Assembly: GCA_003344405.1 (NCBI GenBank)
Contig: NOWV01000019.1
Span: 682,001-746,000 of the forward strand
Source of the DNA: Trichoplax sp. H2
Taxonomy: Eukaryota; Placozoa; Uniplacotomia; Trichoplacea
Direction: 5' to 3'
Length of the DNA: 64,000 nt
Shown: piece by piece, positions 48,101 to 60,100 of the stretch
Numbering within the stretch: position 1 is the first letter of the stretch
Layout of the letters: every line of letters starts with the position of its first letter
Notes under the pieces: generated by a model
The model's input: only the letters and a program-made list of their open reading frames with translations
What the model was told of the DNA's origin: nothing
Databases searched by the model: none
Program-made: the position numbers and the translations under genes

Positions 48101-51100
48101 TGATAAACTCAGATTCTACATTATAGGAATTTAAACGATAATATCCTTAGCTCCTTACCTCTTCGTTTATTTATATCACTTAAGAATTTGAAAATTCTGT
48201 AAGTATTGAATCATTGATCTTATAAAACAAATACATTAGTTGCTTATGAAATAATCATGCTATTCTATTAGTTTAATCTATCTGAGAGTATTTAGAATCA
48301 TATCTTTAAAGTAAATGATATAGCACCAAATTATATTTCATGAGGATTTTCTCATTACGTTATGATAAATTCAGCAGTAGTTTCAAACTTATCGAAAATT
48401 CTGTATTCTATTTAGAGTATCGCATTTTAAGAAAAATATGGCAATGGCCAATAAAGAATCTGACTATTAGCCAGTAGTTCTAGTCTGCAAAAACTACATA
48501 AAATACGTCATGATAAAATTAATAGCAGGCCTTATCCTATAAATATAAGAATTTATGGCAATACTGAAGTAGCTTTGACAATTTTTATTCATTAGCTGAA
48601 CAATTTTACAGCTTATTATGCTTCATTATTTAAATCTTAGAAAATAAAATTTTCAGCTTAAAAACGATCCAATCATACTATCCTCTTAATAATCAGATCT
48701 TGTCTAGATAAATATAATCTGAATGATTAGTACTTAGTTATATGTAACATCTAAATCAATATTTGTTCTTAATATTAGTCATTTGTCTGGTAATGATCTA
48801 ATTCAAATCAGCCTGCAAGTATTTGGCTCAATTAGCTTACTATCATACTTGTAAGTTACACAATGAATTGAGAAACACATCATTAATACAGTTAGTTATC
48901 GCTTTTTAATACTACTATAAGATACGTGAATATAAATACTGTTCTTAAAATTAAATCATTCTAAACAAATACGTAAATAAACTTGCAAATGAAGGTCAAA
49001 ACTAGAAAATCATTTCAAGTAATATAAACCACGAAATTTACTTTGTATATTAGTATTCGAATACTTCGAAAGCAAATTTAGCATTAAGAGATTTTATCTG
49101 TAATAAATCTCTGATAGATAGCTTTTAGTATAACTATTTAGGATAAAAGCTGATGTTCAATTAAATCTACCGGGTATGCATCTGAATTCTCGTACATTAA
49201 TTTAGAGATCTATCTGGAAATGGACTGACTACCGTAAAGTCATCCGGAATGGAAGATACGTCAGATTTATTTAAAAATCTAGAAAAAATGTGGGTAAATC
49301 GATGATGGTACCTAGCGCAAGTGTATTAATCAAAACTGCTTAATTTTATTTTGACCATTGTTTGACAGCTATTGTTCATGACTATTTAATTTAAATCAGT
49401 AATTTAAGTGTGAACAAACTAAAACCTTCAACGTTGATGCTGTTGCATTTCAACAATTTACGTCATCTGAGGGAAATGTTAGTAACAAAGAAGATTTTCT
49501 TAATCAAATATATCGATTTAACTAAAAAAAAATTACCATCAAATTGTTAGAATAAAAGCATTTCAAATTGATTCAAAGCATATAAAGTTATCGAGTTCTC
49601 TTATTATTAGAGCATATGAAAAAAATGGTCTTCAAAGCATTGATGATTTATCTGGATTTATCTATCTTCGACGTTTGTTAGTAGTTGAATCAATTAATCT
49701 TGCCATATCATTTTCTAGAGTCCTTACACAGTTATCATGAATATCTTTCAACATTATCAAGGAACATGAATATTATAATATCCTATTTAGGTCATTCAGG
49801 AATAACTATTTAACCAAATTCCGTCCGAAATTTACTGAAAAATTATCTAAATTGCAATTACTGTATGTATAACTTGAGACAGCTGTATATTTTGATAGCA
49901 ACGATTTGCAATATTTTAAATGATTAATTTGGTGAAGAGATATTTATGTAAGCGCGCTTATAAATTGGTAGTATATAACAGTTTATTAGTTTCCTTACAT
50001 TTACTACAAATAATTAAAAAACAGCCTATCCATACACTCAAAAAATATTTAATTTTTACTCTAAAAGTACCTAGCAGAATCACAATAGTCCATTTCTGAT
50101 TGCACAGTTTGGCATAGCTGATAGTAGCTGCTTAAGCAATACTAAATAGTGACATTTAAATCTTAATGACACTATAAATAGGCTTCTTTAAGCTTCTCAA
50201 TATTGAATTAGTTTAAAATAAAGGAAATATCTAAAAATTGTAGTATTATAACGATATCATTTCATATTATTTCTTAACGAAATCGGGATATTTTTCAGCA
50301 CGGTTTCGAACTTTTCATAGAACGAAACTAACGAAAATATATATTTAATGATGTAATGTAACTTAGTATTGTGATTGTAGACTGTTAGCCATGTGTAGTA
50401 TAATGTACGGTAGATATTTATCCTAAGAGATATTTGTTAGCTGTAACTATAGACTGTAGTGGTAGAGACTCTATGCTAGAGTACAGATGACTATATACAG
50501 TAAGGTGTTGAGTTACTAATATGGCTATAGGTAAAAATAGAACAGTAAATCATATATTAGGATATGGTTAATTCATTGTACTTTGGCTGGTGTGAATAAT
50601 GTCTACGTAAGTACTGTAGTCGTATCCATATTGGATTAATGATGGTCCGCAGTAGAATAGTCTTACTAAGAATAATTTAACTATGTGTAAAATAAGGTAA
50701 AAGGTTGCCATGCGGATTGTAGCTGCGAATGCTACGAAAAGTATAAAAGCATGCAACTTTAGATTATTCTGTTAGTTCGTTCTAGAAGTCTTTAGTAGTA
50801 GTATTTGGCTAGAGTAGAGCTGTGTGTAGTTGATCTTTGTATAAGATTCAATAAAGCCCTTATTTTTCTAAAATTTGGAATTTCGTGATTGGATATATAA
50901 ATGACTATACTGCTATCGTATTTTTGAATACTTTGGCGAAATGGTTTCGAACTAGTTAGTTTAATGTATTTAACAGGTAGTAGCTGCAATCGATCATTTT
51001 AATTTCTTTAAAAAGATCTTGAATATCTATTGCCTTAGAGATTTGTCATGCAATGGGATAACCAATTTTGATTGGAAGGTGCTTCATTATATGCCTAATT

Positions 51101-54100
51101 TGAAACAAGTGTAAGCAAAAACAGATCGATCAATTTTAAATCCTAAAGACTGCATGAGTATCTCCTTGTACGGGTATCCGTAATAGTAGCTTAATACTTA
51201 TAATGCTTACGATATGATTCTAAAATTAACCTGTATTATAACTGTAAACTTACCGAAATATTTAAAACGTGTTAGCAATTTAGAATTTAACTATTTAATA
51301 AAGCTCCATCGAGACTTCAAAGTTGAAGAGTTCCGGTTACAGATACTGTAAGGAAACCATATTCCATGCTAATGCCTTAGAAATTAAATACTGTATGTTC
51401 AATTCGATTATTAACAGAACATTTAAATCATACTACTATCATCGACCAAATTTTAACCCATACAGCTCAATCAAAGCCAACTACATTACCGAAATCGAAG
51501 ATAATTTCTTTTCTATATTCGTTGGCCTAAAAACTCTGTAAATACGTATTGATAAATCAATATTTCGGTGACTATAAATTTATATAACTATAAAATACTT
51601 TTTATCCTGTTAAATACCAATTTGATACTATTTGCAACTGTTTCACGCTACAAATACTGGACATTAGTGTCACAAAACAGCTTTGCAACAAGATGACACA
51701 ATATACGATCAAAAAGTCAATTCCTTGAACCACGTATCAAGGAACGATATCTGCACTATCACAAAGACTTTTGCTCTACTAGCAGACTACACAAGGACTT
51801 AAACGCCTCGTATTTTACGTTAAACACTAAGTTGGAGAATTCTCTTTATTTCACGATATACTGCATTTATATACTACTTCTCAATAGTTCATGAGTCACA
51901 TTTAATACAATTAACATTGGAATCATTTACTGGATTAGATATTAATTTTAGCTNNNNNNNNNNNNNNNNNNNNTAAAAACTCTGTAAATACGTATTGATA
52001 AATCAATTTTTCTGTGACTATAAATTTATATAACTATAAAATACTTTATATCCTGTTAAATACTAATTTGATACTATTTGCAACTGTTTCACGCTACAAA
52101 TACTGGACATTAGATATCAGTGAGAATTTGCTTGCATACGAAATTTAAATTCATGCTACTAGGCTAGAATCATGTCTTAAATACAGGAGCTTTGTGCGAA
52201 AAGGCTTGTTTTCTGTAATGTCTATTTAAGACCACTCAGCTGACTTTAGCGTCACAATTAATTATAGAAAGTTACAAATAACCTACTGCAAATAAGCCAT
52301 GCTTCCTGCTAAGACTCGTTGCCAAGTACGATAGATACTTAGCAAAAATTGAAATGTAGATATCATTAGAACCTATTACGGATCAAATCTACAACCGTTC
52401 TTACAGATTATATTTAAAATTCAACGATCTTAGAAGAGCGGTACATTAAACAATGAAATAATGGATATAGTTATAATTTGTATATATTTTACACTATAGT
52501 ATTCTAGCTCCTTTATCTACACGTAAATAACACTCATTCAAATCTTTGATCTGGAAATATAGTTAATGAAATATATGGTAGTAAACCCCAGATGTGTACA
52601 GGGAGCTACTACTGATATAAAACTAATCGAAACTAACCTTTAAATTTCCAGTGATCTAAGTGCTAATCGTATCAAGGTCTTACCAGGATACCTATGTAAT
52701 GACACGCTACTTTCAAAGCTGTAAGGTTGAATGTGGTAATGCGATAAGATCTATCATTAATTAATTACATTGTGGTTAAATTATATTGTTAGCGACCTCA
52801 GCCGTAACAGAATTGGACGAATAAAGCCGTCAGTTTTATCAGAATGCTATCTGGTGGTATCACTGTAAGTAATTCTTAACGATAACATTTATAATATAGA
52901 AATAGTAAAACGGTAAAAACAATAATAATTCTAATGACAATTATTTCTCAGTTAACTTTCTCCACGTAATATAGATATCACGACAAAATTAATGATACCT
53001 AATGCTAACAAACGAAACCTTTGTATATTAATTTTTGCTCGTCTTAAGATCAGATTATCTGATTAAGCTTAGCTATTCTTTCCGTGATGAAATAACGATA
53101 TTGTGTGTTTGAGTCTCTGCTTGCAGATGTTGTAACTTAGATTAAGCAAAGTGTAAGTTGATGACGAAACTCAATGCAAAAGATTTAGTTTCTTTTCGTA
53201 ACTTACTTAATAATACTTATCAAATAACAGTATTGGCCAGTACTAAACAATTGGTAATGCAATAGCAGCGAATTAAGCTATGCAAAATTGTGCACATATT
53301 TATGCATATTTCATCTCTGCATTGTATGTACTATGTTTCATACTTATAATATATTTCTTTTTCTTTTGTGTCTTCATCTGTATTTAGAAATTTGACAGAA
53401 AATCAAATACATCTGTTAGCAAGTAACACATTCAGAAACATGATCTCCTTGAAATATCTGTAGGATAAGAGTTTAATAAATGTTGTCTGAAATGAGCAGT
53501 AATTTTAAAAACTTAAAGAAAAAATAGATCATCATCACATATCGCTAGTACTCCAAATATTTATAGACGCAATAGCAATAATGGACGTGCAATTATTGAA
53601 CTAGTAATGGTTAAAATTTCAACTTAAGCTCGGTTAGGAAAAACTAAATTATTGAAGCAGTACCAGTAAATTTCAAAAAAAATCTGAAGACTTTTAGAAA
53701 GAGCAGAAGTTCTACCTTAATTAAGTAAAACATCAAATAAATAGGACTTAGTCATGATTTTAGAAATTTCCCACTCGTTTCTTGTTAGCTCGTTAATTTG
53801 AATTAACTACTGATCTACATCACCTTTATATGCAGAGCATTTGGTAATACCAGACTATCGACTTATTATTCTTTACTATTCCAATTCAGACTTGACATTA
53901 ATCATATGATATTGTAAATTTTACTCTAGATTCTAAAACTAATATATTATTAGCAATAATCATAATTTAATGGCTAGTTATGTCTTTCTACCGTATATAA
54001 CATATAACAAAAAATACCAAGACAAACCGGCAATTTTTGAATTAGAAACTTTATCTACAGATCCAGGTTTAGACTACATTAAAATTTCATTAAAATATAA

Positions 54101-57100
54101 AATGTTGAAGAAGATGTATAAAATTAACGTTTACAACAAAATGTGCTTAAAAAACTATCGTCTAAGAAAATATAACTACGGTGCAAGCATTAGATGCATA
54201 TGTCTCTGTTTCTAGTTTTAGGTTGATTTGTTGTCCGAAATTCTATCAAAATTGAGTTTTAGTACATGAGTATCTTAATTTGCTTTATTTGCAGTCACAT
54301 TAGAGAAACTACAGTACCTTATATATGATCATAACGTTGTTAAATGAGTAAATTGTTATTTCTGAGATAAATATATTAAGTAATGAATAATACCATATTT
54401 CAACCATGATATTTATTACTCTATGTTCTATAATGATAATTTTATCAATGATTTAGATACTTAAACAATAATAAGATCAATCATATCAGCACTCACACTT
54501 TTCCTTTTCCTTCAGCCATACTAATCATGTACGTAAAATTTATCCATGATATCGTAGGTCAAAATTTGTAATTACGGTAGTTACCATTTTGCCAATAGTC
54601 TCCTACTATAATTTGACTACTTAAATTTCTTTATCTAATAGTTACGCTACAAATGATATTAAATTACAATCAGTTCACTAATGCAATTATTTTGTGATTA
54701 GGCACTTAGGAAATAACGGAATTACTAGTATATCTAAGGACACTTTTGCTGGCTCATCCATTTTAAAATCATTGTAAGCAATTGAAGTGTTTTGGCAGCA
54801 TACCAGAAATTTAGCTCACAGACCATCCAATAGAAACAGGACTGAACTTTTTTGAACATCTATAGATATTTAAATAAGAATAATTTGGCTGGCATACCGG
54901 TTGAATTTATCAACAGAAATCCTTACCTTATGATATTGTAAGATATGTATAAAATATGCTTCCGAAAATGACGAGATATGAGTTTGCATATTTACTCCAA
55001 ACCCTAAAATTATTTTCTTAATGGTTGCAAGGACTAAAACGTACCATACTCTATTTCGAAAATCTATCAAACCCTAAAATTGTTTTCTTCATTACAGCTA
55101 GGACTTACAATTTTTTTATCCTATTTCAAAATCATTCTCAGTAGTACACTTACAGTTACAAATACTAATTCTTTGGAGAAAGTCAAATTTAGTGATAGTA
55201 GTATTAAATAGCTGACGATATTGTACCTTAATAAAATAAAAAATATCAATACCAGATAAAAGCTAATTGCTATCATCTATGAAAAGAACATCATGCATAT
55301 AGAATACAGAACAGGATTTCGAGCAATATAAAAATAGTTGCTTTATGCGCTAAACGATATGGTTTAATATCAACGAAAGATTAGCAAAAGCAATATTTTT
55401 GCGAACGTGTTTTTGCATTACGTAATCTTTACCAAACGAAGTCGTATTTAAAATTAAAGAAGAATTTGTAGCAGCTAAAGCTATAGCAAACCAATTCTAA
55501 TGATACAATGAATTTACTGTAGCCTTGCAATAGCTTTAAAAGCGATAATTACTAAGGAAGTTAAAAATCAAGAACTATCTCAACCATAAAATATTAATTA
55601 TTCTACCCCGTGGCTGAACTTTGAAAATCTCTAATTTCTCCACTATCTGTATCCATTAAAGTATTTCTTTCGGTTTTATTACTTATGTTGATTTAGTGAT
55701 ACTTCTATTTTTTATTGATTAAAATATGAACTAGAAATCTGTCTGAAAATAGAATTCAAGAAATCCCTGATCATATCTTCCGAGATCCTATCAATTTGAG
55801 ATACTTGTAAGTCAAAACGTTCGTACGAACGACGCGCAAATCTTTTAGATTAGAAATTTCTCCTAGAATCCTCACCTACGTAATTTCTGCAATATTTAGA
55901 CGGATAATGAATGAATAATTACCTCTAACTCATTAATATGCAATTGTGAGAATTAAGTACTATATCCTATAGAAAGCTTAAATAAAACAAACGATATATA
56001 ATTTTGAGGTTGATATAATATAATTCTAATATTCCGTAAAAATGATCGATTAGCCTGTGTAGTATTTTCACTTATTTACAGTAGCTTGGTATATTGTAAG
56101 TATGAATTAATGCGAAGTAAATACTAAATAACGTAAAATAGTCGGTATGCTATATAAACCGTAAAATTGATAAGATATTAAGCCGTGAAAAATAAACTTA
56201 TGTGGCCTTATCTTACATTAACCTATATCACAGTGAAACATAACTTAGGAATACTTAAGTATCTACCGACTTAAATATTGCTGCTACCTGAAGTAAAATT
56301 CACTTTACTTAGTACAGGAAGATGAAACATTTATAAGCAATTACCTTGTCATTTAAATTGCTCTCGTTCATATTCGTGAATGCATCTAGCTGATATGCTT
56401 CTGCAGATTATTCATCGTAATTTACTATGCAAGATTTCTTCAAGTACAGCATTCGCAACATAACATTTCACTTAAGTAAAAATTTTTATCCACTACTCAT
56501 CAGTAACTTTAGCTGTCTTATTTAGCTATTCTGAATTAGGATATAATCTTGTTGCTTTCAGTGAGCATTAATGGTAGCTACTAAATACGGGAGTTTATAG
56601 CATCCGATCTTAAGTATCAATTCTAGTATGACATTAGCAACAAATCTAGCTTTGCAATTGCGGACTTTGCTATAACTATATATAGCTATGTGAGTGGTAA
56701 AAATTTCACCGTATGAGACTTGCATGTATGCTTTCCTTCAATTAAGAATTGTGAATTTAATAGAATGATCATCGAACTTTCATAACATTGATTAATTATT
56801 AAAGGACTAAAGGTTTAGTAAATGGTTGCGATAATAATATATATCCTACCTACATTGGGTGTGATTTCTATGCTTATTATACTTTTAATACATTAAAATG
56901 GATTTTATTTTATGTATTAGACATTAATGGTATCTTACTTCATAGGTCTTTGGCGTATAATGGAATAAAATCATTTAAAATTCAAGCATTTCAAGATTTA
57001 AGATCAATTTATTTCTTGTACGGTTAATTACATGATTCTCATATGGGCAATAATTTTCGATTTTTACAATGTTCTAATATTACCGAACAATATATGCCAT

Positions 57101-60100
57101 TCTTGTTTTATTCTAAGTTCGTTAGATGGAAATTACAACATACAAGCGTCAAATTATGCAGTATTGGAACTATTCCCTCATCTACGATATCTGTATGAAT
57201 CCTTACATGATAAGCTATTGAAATTTTCATGATCTCTATAGCTAAATTTTTTAACTCTAATCTTACTGTATTACATGGCTAAATCGAGCTCTATCTGATT
57301 TTAGTATTGCTGTTATAGAATATTATGACTGATATTATGCGGTTGCATAAAATTCCAAGAATTATCATAGCTTATTTATTACTAATGCGTATTTTAATTA
57401 TTCCATGTCTTTATATGTTCTAAAATGACTGTTGATGTTACCAACAATAAGTCAAATACGAGAGTGCAGGTTAAACAGCACAGTTATTATGCAAGAAATC
57501 ATTAGAAGAGCTCCAAACTTGAACACAATGTAGGTTTGATTTTCAGATAATCTTAATATCTAGAAGAAATATATTTGAAAATCTTTTAATTGATATTCAT
57601 CAATGATAGAATCCTCTATGCTATCAATTTAGCTTCATTTACGCAATTTTACCGACGTTGTCATTCCAAGACTTAATCTAAAATAATATTTTTGGAGAAT
57701 AAAATTGATTTTAGTGGTCAATAATATAATCGTTAACTACTGTATTTCATATTGCTACAATTACTGCATTGCCTTTACTACTCCAGTATTATCACCTTCG
57801 AAATATTCTAGTGCATAATCTCTATGTAATCTAATAGATGAACCTACGTATTCTATTCGATCCCAGCCCTACAGCACAGCAGCGAATCCTACAAAGGACA
57901 ATCAGAAAAGCGAATAACCTATGTTGGGCGATATGCGCCAATTTAAATTAGTTACTACTATTATAGCAAGTACAGTTTTCTCAAAGTTTATGCAAACCCT
58001 ATAAAATGTTTACCAGAAGAACTATAATTCATTATTTTTTTAATTTTCAAACGGTTTCTATAAATTATCCATTTAAATCTTTGATCTAAAATTAGAAAAT
58101 TTACGTAGGTTTCGGTCCTTGATATCGATGTTAATTCTTTTAACCGTGAAATAAACTGTTTAGTAATTGAGCAAGTTTAAATTTAGGAATTAATCTAATT
58201 TGATCACATTACCATTACCGTAAAAAAGTTACATTAGAATTCTGGAGTAAACATCGTCCGTTTTAAATAAATTAATTTCACCGTTAAGGCTTTAGTTAAG
58301 CTTCTAAATTAATTACAAGAAATTAGGTTATTTCATGTCAGCAATATTATTTGGTTATAATAATTTAAAAGTTATCTCGTTCGTAGACTTTTAGATGGCA
58401 ATAATCTTACTGGTACTCCTTTACATATACTTAAGATGCTACCCAAACTCGAACAGATGTGAGTCTTCCATCTAAATATCTAATAATTACATCTTCATAC
58501 TGTAGCCATGCTGATTTCCTTCTTGAACATTGCCTAGCAGTAGCTTAAGCTACACAAATGTTACGCTTAAAGAAGTGGTTGCTATTCTATCAGAGAATTG
58601 GTATTCTGCCATGTATGTAAAACTGACGTACTATACATAACATAGTATATATAAAAGTCAAATACTCAAAGATGGGAATAAGGAAATTTCCTACTATTGG
58701 AAAAGATACTAATGGATGATTATACGTTTCTATCTAAACATTGTAGATCTCTGAAAGGTCTCAAACTTCGTAAGATGCCAGTAATCGTAATAGAATCGAT
58801 TCCATTTTTAGGAACTATGTACGAGTAAAGAAAAATTCGAAAACTTTAAACTGGCTATCACGTATAATACACGTATACCTAAAACTTGTTAATTTTTCTC
58901 TACATTTAGCAGTCTTTTTATCTTCTAATTTTTATAGGATGCTTGATAATAATGAAATTGACGAAGTACATATGTCAGATTTATCAGCTTTCAATTATCT
59001 GAAATTCTTGTGAGCAATTCGACTAATCTATATTTTGCTACTAAGTTTGAAGGATATAATAAATGACGCTAAATCGGTTAATTATATTATTCGCTAAGTA
59101 AATCCTAAAAAGTTTAGTTTTTTAGTCTATATTGTTGAGTAAATTAATCATTAAAAGATAAAATTTTATTTTAAAAATATGTTGTACTAATTTAATGAAA
59201 ATCTAATTTTGCAGATTTCTCTCCAACAATAGATTAAAAGATTGGGATTACAACACTTTAATCAGACTACCAAATGTTGCAACTTTGTAAGTGTTTCAAG
59301 CTTAACATAATAATAAAAAAAAGGAAGATTGACTATCATTTTACGACAATTTATTTTAATAGTTCCTAATTACTTTAAAGAATTATTTTCCTTCAACTGT
59401 AATATCTGACCTAAAATTTACTGCTACAATCATTACTGAGTAATTTTTCGGCTTGCGTATTAAAGGAACAGTGCAGTATATTTATGATGATACAGTTACT
59501 TCAATAGATTTTTTTCAGTATTTAATATTTATTTAATGTTAATAAATATTTACTAATAACACTGTGAACTAGCGATATTCAGCGCGGTAAGTTTACTCCT
59601 AGCGCTGTATAGGCATTCATTGCACAAAATATACTGTAGCAATGATATCTTAAATTCTTAAGCATTTGCAATCCGAGAATGAAGCAGTTAATATCATAAT
59701 CAATTTGATTGCTGTTGCAGAGATTTGTCGCACAATCAAATATATGATATTTGTAATCGTACTAAGCCAAACGTTTCCTTGCGGGTTTTGTAAGTGTACC
59801 AATTAATTTAATTTGATGTCTATACAATTAAAGTTAATCTTGCTTCATTTATGTTTTGCTACCAATAATGTCAGTAAAATCAGTCTATTCAAATATAATA
59901 AGACGGACACATTAAGCCGATATCACTGTATTGAGGTTACCTAGAAGTTGATTGGCCTAACTATGCTTAAGTTCTCAAAAATAGCTTTGACGCGATAATG
60001 CATCCTGTAATGATTTCAGCTAATTTTAGTAGTACAGTAGGTGGCAAATAGAATGAGGTAGTGTACTTGTACTGTTTCTAGAATAAGACTGGGATTGTCC

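Larger units (their letters stand above)
51528..52113 (+). repeat. 140-bp direct repeat flanking the assembly gap
   Basis: 51528-51667 and 51974-52113 match over 140 bases with no indel and only a few substitutions. Each begins TAAAAACTCT, the end of an LRR exon, followed by its GTAAAT donor and the intron start. Between them lie dispersed-repeat copy C and the N gap. This is either a real exon-plus-intron duplication or two haplotypes placed in series by the assembler. Confidence 0.85.

Noticed and set aside
48420-48470. Open stretch after an acceptor in a long receptor intron
   Set aside because: It meets a stop before any donor and lacks the LRR pattern.
53978-54103. Possible extra 126-base LRR-like exon in the receptor
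   Set aside because: The frame is open and phase 2-2, but the LRR pattern is poor, the donor (AT-GTTGAA) is weak and the length is atypical.
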